NCBI GenBank assembly: GCA_934486615.1
Contig: CAKSQO010000010.1
Location: 7,705-71,704 of the forward strand
DNA from: an uncultured Eubacteriales bacterium
GTDB taxonomy: Bacteria > Bacillota > Clostridia > Oscillospirales > Acutalibacteraceae
Direction of reading: 5' to 3'
Length of the DNA stretch: 64,000 nt
The notes below the pieces were generated by a model that saw nothing but the letters and a program-made list of their open reading frames with translations, was not told the DNA's origin and did no database searches. A program made the translations under genes and the position numbers. How positions within the stretch are numbered: position 1 is the first letter of the stretch; each line of letters starts with the position of its first letter. Of this stretch, positions 7,478 to 16,425 are shown piece by piece.

Positions 7478-9048
7478 TTATAGTCAGAGATATGGCCGTG
7501 CCGCTCGACAAGGCGGATCGCATACGCGAAATGTGCGCAAAAAAGCTCGGCTGCGACGAAAACGAGATTCTCTCCTGCCGCTTGCTGCGCCGCTCCGTTG
7601 ACGCGCGCAAAAAGGTCGACGTGCACCTCATCTGCACCGTCGCGGCCGAGGTTAAAAATGAAGCAAAGGCGCTTAAAAAGTGCCGCTTTGCCGAGCCTTA
7701 TTATGAAAGCCGCGAGGAGTGCTTTACTCCGACGCGCGACAGAAAAAAAGAGCGCCCGATAGTCGTCGGCAGCGGCCCTGCGGGCTTGTTTGCGGCGCTG
7801 ACTCTCGCGGAAAACGGCTTCGCGCCGCTGCTGCTTGAGCGCGGCATGGACGTCGACCGCCGCACGCAGCAGGTCAGCCGCTTCTGGCTCACGGGCGAGC
7901 TTGACACCGAGTGCAACGTCCAGTTCGGCGAGGGCGGCGCGGGGACTTTCTCCGACGGCAAGCTGAACACGGGCACAAAGGATTCGCGCCGATCGAGCGT
8001 GCTGAAAACTTTCGTGCGCTTCGGCGCTCCCGAAAACATACTCTATGACGCGCAGCCGCACATCGGCACCGATCTGCTGCGCGGCGTTATCAAAAATATG
8101 CGGCTTGAAATCGAGCGCCTGGGCGGCGATGTCAGGTTCGGGCACCGCGTTGACGAGCTTATCATAAGCGGCGAAAGCATAAGCGGCGTGCGCTGCTCGA
8201 CCCCGAGCGGGGAAGCGGCTTTTGACTGCGATGCGGTCATACTCGCCGTCGGCCACAGCGCGCGCGATACCTTTGAAATGCTCAAGGCTAAGAACGTGCC
8301 GATGCAGCAAAAGCCGTTCGCCGTCGGCGTAAGAATCGAGCATTTGCGCCGCGACATTGACCGCGCACGCTACGGCGATTTTGCAGGTCACCCCGCGCTG
8401 GGTGCAGCCAACTACAAGCTCGCCGCCCATTTGGGCGACAGCGGCGTTTACACCTTCTGTATGTGCCCGGGCGGCGAGGTCGTCGCGGCCTCGAGCGAGG
8501 CGGGCGGCTTCGTCACCAACGGCATGAGCCTGCACGCGCGCGACATGATAAACTCCAACAGCGCGCTGCTCGTCGGCGTTGACAGCCGCGATTTCGGCAG
8601 CGACGACGTGCTTGCGGGAATGTACTTTCAGCGCAATATCGAGCGCGCGGCATATAATTTGAGCGGTGCTTACCGCGGCGTGTGCCAGCGCTTCGGCGAC
8701 CTGGCCGACGGCGCGGCAAGCCGCGGCTGCGGCGAAGTCGGGCCGAGCTGCACCTCGGGCGTGATCTACTCCGACGTGCGAAAAATTCTGCCGCCGCGCA
8801 TAACCGACGCTCTGGTCGGCGGAGTGCGCCGGTTTGCGCGCAGCATTCGCGGCTTTGACAGCCCCGACGCGCTGCTGACAGGGCCCGAGACGCGCTCGTC
8901 CTCGCCTGTCAGAATACTGCGCTCCGAGCGGCTTGAGTCGCCCATAGCGGGGCTTTACCCCTGCGGCGAGGGCGCGGGCTTTGCGGGAGGAATAGTCTCG
9001 GCCGCCGTCGACGGAATACGCTGCGCCGAGGCGGTAATGCTTAAATAA
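7474..9048 (+). CDS. FAD-dependent dehydrogenase (COG2509-like)
   Basis: About 524 residues when read from GTG at 7474, which overlaps the preceding stop as GTGA and has a CGGAGGGCAGG ribosome site; the longer open frame from 7342 lies inside the upstream gene. The N-terminus (about 75 residues, IIVRDMAVPLDKADRI) matches the small ferredoxin-like domain of this family. The FAD fold VVGSGPAGLFAALTLAENG follows, then GEGGAGTFSDGKLNTG, and a C-terminal PCGEGAGFAGGIVSAAVDG motif. Function is uncharacterised, with a general oxidoreductase role probable. It forms an operon with the other flavoprotein upstream. Confidence 0.88.
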   Translation: MIIVRDMAVPLDKADRIREMCAKKLGCDENEILSCRLLRRSVDARKKVDVHLICTVAAEVKNEAKALKKCRFAEPYYESREECFTPTRDRKKERPIVVGSGPAGLFAALTLAENGFAPLLLERGMDVDRRTQQVSRFWLTGELDTECNVQFGEGGAGTFSDGKLNTGTKDSRRSSVLKTFVRFGAPENILYDAQPHIGTDLLRGVIKNMRLEIERLGGDVRFGHRVDELIISGESISGVRCSTPSGEAAFDCDAVILAVGHSARDTFEMLKAKNVPMQQKPFAVGVRIEHLRRDIDRARYGDFAGHPALGAANYKLAAHLGDSGVYTFCMCPGGEVVAASSEAGGFVTNGMSLHARDMINSNSALLVGVDSRDFGSDDVLAGMYFQRNIERAAYNLSGAYRGVCQRFGDLADGAASRGCGEVGPSCTSGVIYSDVRKILPPRITDALVGGVRRFARSIRGFDSPDALLTGPETRSSSPVRILRSERLESPIAGLYPCGEGAGFAGGIVSAAVDGIRCAEAVMLK

Positions 9049-9065
9049 AATCAGGAAATTTCAAG

Positions 9066-9321
9066 ATGTCGGACACCTTAAAACATTCGTTTAAAACCTC
9101 GCTGCCTGTTATGGCGGGTTACATAGTACTCGGCATCGGCTTCGGCATTATGATGGCCGACCGCGGCTTTGCGCGGTACCGACTTTGCTGCCGCGCCTCA
9201 CGGCATGCCCGAGGCGGCGGGAGTTGCCTGCGCTGTGCTGCTGCACAAGCGGAAGCACAACACGCTTTTAAGCGTTATCGCCGCGACAGCCGTGTATATG
9301 ATTCTGATACGCGATATGTAA
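9066..9321 (+). pseudogene. Collapsed azlC-azlD remnant (branched-chain amino acid exporter)
   Basis: The first about 30 codons from 9066 read as an AzlC N-terminus (SLPVMAGYIVLGIGFGIMM). Near 9165-9180 the similarity stops, and in a different frame (codon phase of 9181) the sequence reads AAAPHGMPEAAGVACAVLLH then KRKHNTLLSVIAATAVYMIL and a stop at 9319, which is the AzlD C-terminus. The parsimonious reading is one internal deletion joining the start of azlC to the end of azlD out of frame, removing most of both genes. An open frame of 98 residues through the junction is a by-product and unlikely to be functional. A terminator directly follows, as expected for the end of the original operon. 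Confidence 0.82.
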
Positions 9322-9360
9322 AAGAGCTCTGCTTTCGGTTTAAGAAAGCAGAGCTCTTTT
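9320..9360. terminator. Bidirectional terminator
   Basis: AAAAGAGCTCTGCTTTC and GAAAGCAGAGCTCTTTT form a perfect 17-bp stem with a 7-nt loop, bounded by A and T tracts, between the azl remnant and the convergent comEA-like gene. Confidence 0.95.
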
Positions 9361-9372
9361 AATGCTGTCATT

Positions 9373-9813
9373 TTACCCGACGGTTATGCTGTCCTTAATT
9401 TTCTCAAACGTCGCGTCGCCTATGCCGCTGACGTTTTTGATGTCCTCGACAGCGGCAAACGCGCCGTTTTCGCTGCGGTAGGCGACTATCGCCTCGGCGC
9501 GCTTTTGCCCGATGCCGTCGAGCGCGGTCAGCTCCTCCGCCGTCGCGGTGTTAATGTTGATAAGCCCGCCTATGCTCGCCGCCGAGCTGACGGCTTCGCC
9601 CGTGCCGGAAGCGACCGACGCGCTGCCGGCCCCATTGCTGTCGGCCGAAACCGACGCGGCGCTTGAGACGCTGTATCCGACGCGAATGACCTTGCGCGGC
9701 TTTACCTCAACCAAGCGGTAGACGAGCAGCACCGCAAGGCATAGCAGCGAGATTATGACTATTATTTTTTCATGCGGCTTCATCTTAAAGCGCTCAAGCG
9801 GGTTGCTTTTCAT
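9373..9813 (-). CDS. ComEA-like helix-hairpin-helix DNA-binding protein
   Basis: A 146-residue protein with one N-terminal membrane anchor (about residues 15-32, IIVIISLLCLAVLLVYRL), an Ala/Ser/Gly-rich linker (about 48-80), and a C-terminal double helix-hairpin-helix domain (NINTATAEELTALDGIG ... VEDIKNVSGIG). The layout is that of ComEA, the DNA receptor of natural competence, displayed outside the membrane. The SLBB domain usual in Firmicute ComEA is absent, so this is a short version. No comEB, comEC or comF is adjacent, and whether the organism takes up DNA cannot be told from here. Confidence 0.8.
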   Translation of the reverse strand: MKSNPLERFKMKPHEKIIVIISLLCLAVLLVYRLVEVKPRKVIRVGYSVSSAASVSADSNGAGSASVASGTGEAVSSAASIGGLININTATAEELTALDGIGQKRAEAIVAYRSENGAFAAVEDIKNVSGIGDATFEKIKDSITVG

Positions 9814-9904
9814 ATCAAATGCTGCTCCGAAAAAACAAAAAATTACTTCTATTTACTTTTAACACAAAATGAGCGCGAAATCAATAACACCGCGAAAAAA
9901 TATG

Positions 9905-9933
9905 CTGAAATCTGCGTCGGTTTGTGTTACAAT
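9905..9933 (+). promoter_or_regulatory. Promoter of the ABC exporter operon
   Basis: CTGAAA (9905-9910), 17-nt spacer, TACAAT (9928-9933), about 60 nt before the ATP-binding gene. The -35 box matches 4 of 6 consensus bases. Confidence 0.6.
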
Positions 9934-9993
9934 AGCAGTAAGTATTCCTCGGCCGACCCTGCAACGCGGCCGAAAAAGACGGAGTGATCTGCT

Positions 9994-10695
9994 ATGAGCT
10001 TCATTGAACTTAAAGACGTACATAAAAATTACAAAATGGGCGACGTGACCATCGCCGCCGCAAACGGAATAAATTTCGAGGTCGAAAAGGGCGAGTTTGC
10101 CGTGATAGTCGGCCCGTCAGGCTCGGGAAAGACGACGGTGCTGAATATTCTCGGCGGAATGGACACCGCCGACGATGGCGTTGTCAAGGTCGGCGACAGC
10201 GACATTGCGCAGTTTAACAAAAAGCAGCTTATCGAATACCGCCGCCACGACATCGGCTTTGTGTTTCAGTTTTACAACCTCATTCAGAACCTGACCGCAA
10301 AGGAGAACGTCGAGCTCAGCACGCAGTTAAGCCATGGCGCAGCCGACGCGGCGAAGGTGCTTGAGACCGTCGGCCTCGGCGAGCGGCTGAACAACTTCCC
10401 CGCACAGCTTTCGGGCGGCGAGCAGCAGCGCGTCGCCATCGCACGTGCAATCGCCAAGCAGCCGAAGCTGCTGCTGTGCGACGAGCCGACGGGTGCGCTC
10501 GACTACAGCACGGGCAAAAAGGTGCTCGCCCTTTTGCAGCAGATGTGCATAAAAACGGGCATGACCGTCGTACTCGTTACGCACAACTCCGCGCTGACGC
10601 CGATGGCCGACCGCGTTATAACGCTCAAAAACGGAGCGGTCGGGAGCACTAAGCTCAACCCCGCACCGACCGACGTCAACGAGATCGAGTGGTGA
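9994..10695 (+). CDS. ABC transporter ATP-binding protein (LolD/MacB/SalX type)
   Basis: ATPase subunit of 233 residues with Walker A GPSGSGKTT, signature LSGGEQQRVAIARA, Walker B LLLCDEPTGALD and a switch histidine in VLVTHN. The FVFQFYNLIQNLTAKENV Q-loop region is typical of the class that drives FtsX-fold permeases (mechanotransmission exporters and bacitracin-type resistance systems) rather than transmembrane transport proper. It overlaps the permease gene by 4 nt, so the two are produced together. No two-component regulator sits beside them. Substrate unknown. Confidence 0.93.
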   Translation: MSFIELKDVHKNYKMGDVTIAAANGINFEVEKGEFAVIVGPSGSGKTTVLNILGGMDTADDGVVKVGDSDIAQFNKKQLIEYRRHDIGFVFQFYNLIQNLTAKENVELSTQLSHGAADAAKVLETVGLGERLNNFPAQLSGGEQQRVAIARAIAKQPKLLLCDEPTGALDYSTGKKVLALLQQMCIKTGMTVVLVTHNSALTPMADRVITLKNGAVGSTKLNPAPTDVNEIEW

Positions 10696-13600
10696 CGCCG
10701 ATGAAAATGCTTTTACGCTCGACTTTGCGCGATATAAAGAGCAATCTCGGCCGCTTTCTGTCGATTTTTGCGATAGTGGCGATAGGGGTCGGCTTCTTCG
10801 CGGGGGTCAAGGCCGCTCAGCCCGATATGGCCGAAAGCGCCGACAGGTACTATCAGAACCAGAAGCTGATGGACGTGCGTATCATTCCCGTCAACGGCTT
10901 TTCAAAAAACGAGGTCGACCTTATCAAGGAGCAGCTTGACTGCACAGCCGTGCCGTCGTATTACACCGACAGCCTTGTTAAAAGCGGCGAAAGCGAATTC
11001 GTCGCACGCTTCTATTCATACAGCGGCAAGGTCAACATTCCGCTGCTGACCGACGGCCGCCTGCCCGAAAAGGCGGGCGAATGCATCGTCGATTCGGACA
11101 GCTACAGAGCTACCGTCAAGGTCGGAGACAAGGTGAAGATCGAGACGGAGTCCGCCCCGCTTTCCGCCAAGGAGTACAAGGTCGTCGGCACGTTTTCGTC
11201 GCCGCTTTATGTGTCTGACTCGCAGTTCGGCACGACCTTGATAGGCAACGGCCAGATTGCGACCGCCGTGTATGTCAGGGAGAGCGAATTTACGCTCAAG
11301 CGATACAATCAGATGTATCTGTACTTTGACTTTATGCGCGAAAACGGCTGCTATTCCGATGATTACTACGCCGCGGTCGACGACGTTAAGAAGCGCCTTG
11401 AAGTCCTTGCCGAAAGGCAGGAGGGCTACATCGTTTCGGCCGCGTTCGACCTGCGCGACGCGGGGCTTGATATGCTCAGCCCCGAGCTTGCCGAGAGAAT
11501 AGACGAGGTCTATCAGCTGCGCGACTCGATAAGTGCGGCCGAGGAGGAGCTTGCCGACAGCAAGGAAAAACTCGACCGGCTTTATTCACAGATCGAGACC
11601 TACCGCCTTGCGGCCAAGGTCGCGGGCATGGAGGCCGACTTCGGCGAGGCTGAGGTCGACCGCAACTATGAGAGCGGCTTAAAGTCGCTTTACGAGACGG
11701 AAACGCGTCTCAACGAGCTGAAGCTGAAGCTCGCTGAGCTTAAATCCGCGCACGAAGCGGCAGTGCGGGCCTATGAGGAAAGGAAAGCGGCGCTTGACGC
11801 GATGACTCCCGATACCGACGGGTACAACGCCGCCAAGGCCGAGGTCGATTCGCTTTCCGCAGCGGCGACGAGCGCGGGCGAGGAATACTCCGAGCTCGAC
11901 AGCCGGATAGCCTCAGCGACCGAAGCATACGAGCGGCTGAAAGAGAGCTATCAGGCCTCGGACGAACAGCTTAAAAGCGACCGCGATGCGCTGCTTAAGA
12001 CGGAGATTACCACCAAAGAGCAGTACGCTCAGGCGGTCGAGATATATTCAAAGGCCAAGGCCGAGTACGACATCGCGCGCGAGGCTTACATTACGCAGGG
12101 CAACGCTATAAACGATATGATCTACGCCATGCGCACAAACGTCGGCGAAGTGCTTAAGCAGTTCGATACGATATGGCTGACCTTTGACCGCCGCGACCTG
12201 CCCGCCTACACCGAGTACAGCGAAAATGCCGACAGAATCGGCAATATCGGCAAGGTGTTTCCCGTGTTCTTCCTGCTTGTTGCGGCGCTTGTGTGCCTGA
12301 CGGGCATGACCCGCATGATCGACGAGCAGCGTACACAGATAGGCGTGCTCAAGGCGATGGGCTGCTCAAACGGCGCGATTCTTTCGCAGTTTATGCTCTA
12401 CTCGCTGTCGGCAACGGCTCTCGGCTGCGCAGTCGGGTGCATAGTCGGCTTCCGACTGTTCCCGAGCGTGATATTGCACGCTTACACTATCCTTTACAAT
12501 ATTCCTGTTGTGCTCACACCGTTCAGGTGGTCGCTCGCGCTTGTTTCCTCCGCGATAACCCTCGCGTGCATCGCGTTGACCGTGCTCGCCTCCTGTATGA
12601 AAGAGCTCACGGGCCGACCCGCGCAGCTTATCCGCCCGAAGGCGCCGCCGATGGGCAAGCGTATACTGCTCGAGCGCGTGGGCTTCATATGGAAACATAT
12701 GAGCTTTGTCAAAAAGGTCACCGCGCGCAACATTTTCCGCTATAAGCGCAGAATGTTGATGACCGTCATCGGCATCGCGGGCTGCACTGCGCTTGTGCTG
12801 ACGGGCTTCGGACTGCGCGATTCGATAACCGACATCGTCAACCTGCAGTTCGGCAGGATCCAGCAGTACGACGCGCTCGTCGCGTTCAGCAACCGCGAAG
12901 CCGCCGAGCAGCAGGCGGCCGAGTCGCTCGGCAAGTCGGGCAGCAGCCTGACGGCGTACAACCGCTCAGTCATCCTGCGCGGGGAGGACAGCTCCCTTGA
13001 TGCCGGCCTCATCGCTGCCGAGGACGACTCGCGCCTGACCGAATTCATCGCGCTTAACGAGCGCGTGTCGGGCAAAGCGCACAAGGTCGATTCAACGGGC
13101 GCCGTTTTGACCGAGAAGGCGGCGAAGCTGCTCAAGGTGTCCGTCGGCGACAGCATAACCGTCGTCAGCGACGGCAAGGCGCTCGGCAAGCTGAAGATTA
13201 CTGCGATAGTCGAAAACTACGTCCATAACTACGTCTATGTCTCCAATGCGACGGCCGAGCGGCTGTGCGGCGACGATATGCAGTATAACGTCCTGCTGTG
13301 CAAGCTCGGCGGCGTTGACTCCGACAGGTTCTCGAAAGCGATGCTCTCCGTCGACGGCGTTGAAGCCGTCAGCCTGAGCGAGTCGACCAGGACGACGTTC
13401 TCCGACATAATCGGGATACTCGACCTTGTCACGCTCGTGCTCATCGTTTCGGCTGCGGCACTCGCATTTGTGGTGCTGTTCTCGCTTGCCAACATCAACA
13501 TCGCCGAACGCCGCCGCGAGATCGCAACGCTGAAAGTGCTCGGCTTCACCCCGCGCGAGGTCAGCGCCTATGTGTTCCGCGAGAACATTGTTCTGACCGT

Positions 13601-13820
13601 GCTCGGTGCGCTCGTCGGCCTCGGGCTCGGCTACGCGCTGGCGATGTTCGTCATAGTCTCTGCCGAGATCGACATTGCGATGTTCGGCCGCACGATTTAC
13701 TGGTACTCGTTCGCGCTCTCATTCGTGATAACGATTATATTCTCACTCGCGGTCAATCTTATCATGAACCGCAAGCTTGATAAAATCGACATGGTAGAGT
13801 CGCTGAAATCGGTTGAATAG
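10692..13820 (+). CDS. Large FtsX/MacB-type ABC permease with coiled-coil extracellular domain
   Basis: About 1,042 residues. One membrane segment near the N-terminus (FLSIFAIVAIGVGFFAGVKA), then a large extracytoplasmic region up to about residue 515 that includes a heptad-rich coiled coil of roughly 190 residues (about 275-465, rich in Glu, Ala, Leu, Lys). Then come two FtsX-like membrane domains, about 520-640 and 680-1040, each with conserved short motifs such as TQIGVLKAMG and REIATLKVLGFTPREV. The GTG at 10692 (GTGA overlap) is taken as start; GTG 10689 and ATG 10701 are alternatives. It is similar in layout to putative peptide or lipid exporters of Clostridia. The elongated coiled coil suggests contact with an extracellular partner or the cell wall. 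Confidence 0.9.
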   Translation: MTPMKMLLRSTLRDIKSNLGRFLSIFAIVAIGVGFFAGVKAAQPDMAESADRYYQNQKLMDVRIIPVNGFSKNEVDLIKEQLDCTAVPSYYTDSLVKSGESEFVARFYSYSGKVNIPLLTDGRLPEKAGECIVDSDSYRATVKVGDKVKIETESAPLSAKEYKVVGTFSSPLYVSDSQFGTTLIGNGQIATAVYVRESEFTLKRYNQMYLYFDFMRENGCYSDDYYAAVDDVKKRLEVLAERQEGYIVSAAFDLRDAGLDMLSPELAERIDEVYQLRDSISAAEEELADSKEKLDRLYSQIETYRLAAKVAGMEADFGEAEVDRNYESGLKSLYETETRLNELKLKLAELKSAHEAAVRAYEERKAALDAMTPDTDGYNAAKAEVDSLSAAATSAGEEYSELDSRIASATEAYERLKESYQASDEQLKSDRDALLKTEITTKEQYAQAVEIYSKAKAEYDIAREAYITQGNAINDMIYAMRTNVGEVLKQFDTIWLTFDRRDLPAYTEYSENADRIGNIGKVFPVFFLLVAALVCLTGMTRMIDEQRTQIGVLKAMGCSNGAILSQFMLYSLSATALGCAVGCIVGFRLFPSVILHAYTILYNIPVVLTPFRWSLALVSSAITLACIALTVLASCMKELTGRPAQLIRPKAPPMGKRILLERVGFIWKHMSFVKKVTARNIFRYKRRMLMTVIGIAGCTALVLTGFGLRDSITDIVNLQFGRIQQYDALVAFSNREAAEQQAAESLGKSGSSLTAYNRSVILRGEDSSLDAGLIAAEDDSRLTEFIALNERVSGKAHKVDSTGAVLTEKAAKLLKVSVGDSITVVSDGKALGKLKITAIVENYVHNYVYVSNATAERLCGDDMQYNVLLCKLGGVDSDRFSKAMLSVDGVEAVSLSESTRTTFSDIIGILDLVTLVLIVSAAALAFVVLFSLANINIAERRREIATLKVLGFTPREVSAYVFRENIVLTVLGALVGLGLGYALAMFVIVSAEIDIAMFGRTIYWYSFALSFVITIIFSLAVNLIMNRKLDKIDMVESLKSVE

Positions 13821-13834
13821 TCAGGAATAAAACG

Positions 13835-13877
13835 AATCCGCCCGCTTCCGTGAAAAATCGGAAACGGGCGGATTTCT
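13835..13877 (+). terminator. Terminator after the ABC permease
   Basis: AATCCGCCCG pairs with CGGGCGGATT, with a second inner stem TTCCG/CGGAA, followed by TTTCTTAT. Located between convergent genes. Confidence 0.85.
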
Positions 13878-13910
13878 TATAAGCAGGCCTTGTGTCGCGG
13901 CCTCTTGATT

Positions 13911-15005
13911 TTATACGTTGAAGCGGAAGAGGACGATGTCGCCGTCCTTCATAACATAGTCCTTGCCCTCGCTGCGGACAAGCCCCTTCTCCTTTGCGGC
14001 GGTCATGCTTCCGCACGCCATAAGGTCGTCGTAGGATACGACCTCCGCGCGAATGAAGCCGCGCTCAAAGTCAGAGTGGATTTTACCCGCGGCCTGCGGC
14101 GCTTTCGTGCCGTTTTTAATGGTCCACGCGCGTACCTCCGGCTTGCCCGCCGTGAGGTAGGAGATGAGCCCGAGCAGGGCGTAGCCCGACTTGATAAGGC
14201 GGTCAAGACCCGAACAGTCAAGCCCGAGCTCGCTCAAAAACACCTTTTTCTCCTCGTCGTCCATATCGGCGATCTCGGCTTCCATTTCGGCGCAGATGGG
14301 CAGGCACTGCGCACCTTCGGCTTCGGCAAGCGCCTTGACGGCACAGTAGTTTTTGTTGGTGTCAATGCCGTCGGTGAAGTCGCTCTCACTCATGTTGCAG
14401 GCATAGATGACGGGCTTCGACGACAGCAGCGCGGTGGTCGCGAGAATTTCGGCGGTGACGTCGTCGGTCTCGATCGAGCGCGCGGGCTTGCCCGCCTCAA
14501 GGTGAGCCAGCAGCTTGCGCAGGAAGTCGACCTCGACCTGCATTCCCTTGTCGCCCTTGAGCGCCTTGCTTGCGCGGTCAAGGCGGCGCTGGACCATTTC
14601 GATGTCGCTTAAAATAAGCTCGATGTTGATAGTCTCGATGTCGCGCAGCGGGTCGACCGAGCCTTCAACGTGAATGATGTCGGTGCTCTCAAAGCAGCGC
14701 ACGACGTGGATTATCGCGTCAACCTCGCGAATGTGCGAGAGAAACTTGTTGCCCAGACCCTCGCCCTTGCTCGCACCTTTGACAAGGCCTGCGATGTCGA
14801 CGAATTCGATCGTCGCGGGGGTGAACTTGTCGGGGTGATACATCTCGGCCAGCTTATCAAGGCGCTCGTCAGGCACGCTGACGATGCCGACGTTCGGCTC
14901 GATCGTGCAGAAAGGGTAGTTAGCCGACTGCGCACCGGCGTTTGTGATAGCGTTAAAAAGAGTGGACTTGCCGACGTTCGGCAGCCCGACGATACCGAGC
15001 TTCAT
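13911..15005 (-). CDS. ychF: Redox-responsive ATPase YchF (Obg-like)
   Basis: A 364-residue P-loop protein of the OBG/YchF family: G1 GLPNVGKSTLFN, G3 DIAGLVKGASKGEGLG, a coiled-coil insertion (about 130-200), and a C-terminal TGS domain (AWTIKNGTKAPQAAGKIHSDFERGF). The G4 position reads NMSE instead of NKxD, the known change that switches this family from GTP to ATP. It binds ribosomes and is linked to stress responses. It stands alone on the minus strand with its own promoter. Confidence 0.97.
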   Translation of the reverse strand: MKLGIVGLPNVGKSTLFNAITNAGAQSANYPFCTIEPNVGIVSVPDERLDKLAEMYHPDKFTPATIEFVDIAGLVKGASKGEGLGNKFLSHIREVDAIIHVVRCFESTDIIHVEGSVDPLRDIETINIELILSDIEMVQRRLDRASKALKGDKGMQVEVDFLRKLLAHLEAGKPARSIETDDVTAEILATTALLSSKPVIYACNMSESDFTDGIDTNKNYCAVKALAEAEGAQCLPICAEMEAEIADMDDEEKKVFLSELGLDCSGLDRLIKSGYALLGLISYLTAGKPEVRAWTIKNGTKAPQAAGKIHSDFERGFIRAEVVSYDDLMACGSMTAAKEKGLVRSEGKDYVMKDGDIVLFRFNV

Positions 15006-15009
15006 AAAA

Positions 15010-15040
15010 ATACCTCTTAAACATTAAAGTCAAGAGGTAT
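15010..15040 (-). promoter_or_regulatory. Inverted repeat between ychF promoter and start codon
   Basis: ATACCTCTT (15010-15018) and AAGAGGTAT (15032-15040) form a perfect 9-bp inverted repeat with a 13-nt spacer. The arm next to ychF contains its AAGAGG ribosome site; the distal arm overlaps the -10 box. It could be an operator in DNA, or, if transcription starts far enough upstream, an RNA hairpin hiding the ribosome site. Confidence 0.5.
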
Positions 15041-15067
15041 TATATCGCTTTTGCCGAAAATAATCAA
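15039..15067 (-). promoter_or_regulatory. Promoter of ychF
   Basis: On the minus strand TTGATT (15067-15062), 17-nt spacer, TATAAT (15044-15039), about 34 nt from the ATG. Confidence 0.85.
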
Positions 15068-15160
15068 GAGCCGCCGGGGTGAAATTCGGCTTTATGAGTG
15101 AATGTACCGCAAAAAGTCGCGGTTTGTGACCGAAAGATGAGGCATTTTGTGTGCTAAAGG

Positions 15161-15190
15161 TTGACAACTGCCCTGCTTTTTTGGTAAAAT
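15161..15190 (+). promoter_or_regulatory. Promoter of the yicC-remA-gmk-rpoZ operon
   Basis: TTGACA (15161-15166), 18-nt spacer, TAAAAT (15185-15190), with the first gene 70 nt downstream. No other strong promoter or terminator is visible until after rlmN, so this may drive about 9 kb. Confidence 0.85.
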
Positions 15191-15261
15191 AAGCTGATAA
15201 GTTATACGCCTAAAGCGAGCTGCTTTCAAGCCGCTTCAAGTCCCGAAAGGAATGAGCCTTT

Positions 15262-16140
15262 ATGACAATGAGTATGACCGGCTACGGCCGTGCCGAAGTC
15301 AGCGCGGCTGAGTTCGACATCGTCGTTGAGTTAAGATCGGTCAACCACAAATTCTTTGAATTTTCCGTCAGGCTGCCGCGCTCGTTCAGCTTCGCCGAGG
15401 ATAAGCTCAAGAAGCTGTGCCAGGCGCGCATCGCCCGCGGCAAGGTCGATATGTTCGTCACCGTCACGGGTCACGACGTCGGCGACGCGGCGGTTGAGAT
15501 AAACCACTCTCTCGCCAAGGGGTACGTCGACGCGATAAAGGAGATCGGCGCGACCTACGGGCTGACCACCGACGTGTCCGCCGCGGCGATAGCCCGCTTC
15601 CCCGATGTGCTGAGCGTCACGCGCAAGAGCATCGACGAGGACTACGCCTGGAGCGTGCTCAGCGGCGTTGCCGACAAGGCGGTCGACGCGTTCCTCGAGA
15701 TGCGCCGCCGCGAGGGCGAGCGGCTCGAGGCCGACGTTATGGGCAGAATGAACACCATTCTCGACGCCGTCTCGTTCATCGAGTCAAAGTCGCCCGAGAC
15801 GGTCGCCGCCTACCGCGAACGCCTTGACCGGAAGATGCGCGAGCTGCTGGGCGATGCGAAGGTCGACGAGCAGCGTCTGATAACCGAAACGGCGATTTTC
15901 GCCGACAGGATAGCCGTCGACGAGGAGACTGTCCGCCTGCGCAGCCACTTTAAGCAGATGCAGGAGATATTCGCCTCATCGGGCCCGATAGGCCGTCCGC
16001 TCGACTTCCTCGTGCAGGAGATGAACCGCGAGATCAACACCATCGGCTCCAAGAGCCAGAACGTAGAGATCGCGCACAAGGTCGTCGCCGTCAAGAGCGA
16101 GATCGAGAAGATACGCGAACAGATTCAGAACATCGAATAA
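15262..16140 (+). CDS. yicC: YicC/YloC-family endoribonuclease
   Basis: A 292-residue protein with the family N-terminus SMTGYGRAE, a central region, and the C-terminal DUF1732 block with RPLDFLVQEMNREINTIGSKS. Members are RNases; in E. coli YicC helps degrade the small RNA RyhB. ATG at 15262 is 10 nt after GAAAGGAA, better spaced than ATG 15268. It heads the conserved Firmicute order yloC-remA-gmk-rpoZ. Confidence 0.93.
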   Translation: MTMSMTGYGRAEVSAAEFDIVVELRSVNHKFFEFSVRLPRSFSFAEDKLKKLCQARIARGKVDMFVTVTGHDVGDAAVEINHSLAKGYVDAIKEIGATYGLTTDVSAAAIARFPDVLSVTRKSIDEDYAWSVLSGVADKAVDAFLEMRRREGERLEADVMGRMNTILDAVSFIESKSPETVAAYRERLDRKMRELLGDAKVDEQRLITETAIFADRIAVDEETVRLRSHFKQMQEIFASSGPIGRPLDFLVQEMNREINTIGSKSQNVEIAHKVVAVKSEIEKIREQIQNIE

Positions 16141-16155
16141 AGGAGGGCGAAAGCA

Positions 16156-16425
16156 ATGAAACTGATAAATATAGGCTTCGGCAATATGGTCTCGGCAAGC
16201 CGCCTTGTCGCGATCGTTTCGCCCGAAAGCGCGCCTATAAAGCGCATTATTCAGGACGCGCGCGACCGCGGCATGCTCATCGACGCGACCCACGGGCGCC
16301 GCACCCGCGCAGTAATCATAACCGACAGCGACCACATCGTGCTGACTTATCTGCAGTGCGAGACGGTCGCCAACAGGCTCAATGAGGAGGACAGCCTCGT
16401 GGACGAGGAGGTATACGATGAATAA
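16156..16425 (+). CDS. remA: Extracellular matrix regulator RemA family (DUF370)
   Basis: An 89-residue protein nearly all of which is the RemA domain (LINIGFGNMVSASRLVAIVSP, then DATHGRRTRAVIITDSDHIVL). In Bacillus RemA is a DNA-binding ring that activates matrix and osmoprotection genes; in Clostridia the targets are unknown. The last 8 nt overlap gmk and its GGAGG ribosome site lies inside this gene. Confidence 0.95.
   Translation: MKLINIGFGNMVSASRLVAIVSPESAPIKRIIQDARDRGMLIDATHGRRTRAVIITDSDHIVLTYLQCETVANRLNEEDSLVDEEVYDE

Noticed and set aside
7282..8535. 417-codon minus-strand frame opposite the two FAD genes
   Set aside because: Spans the junction of two well-supported genes; shadow frame.
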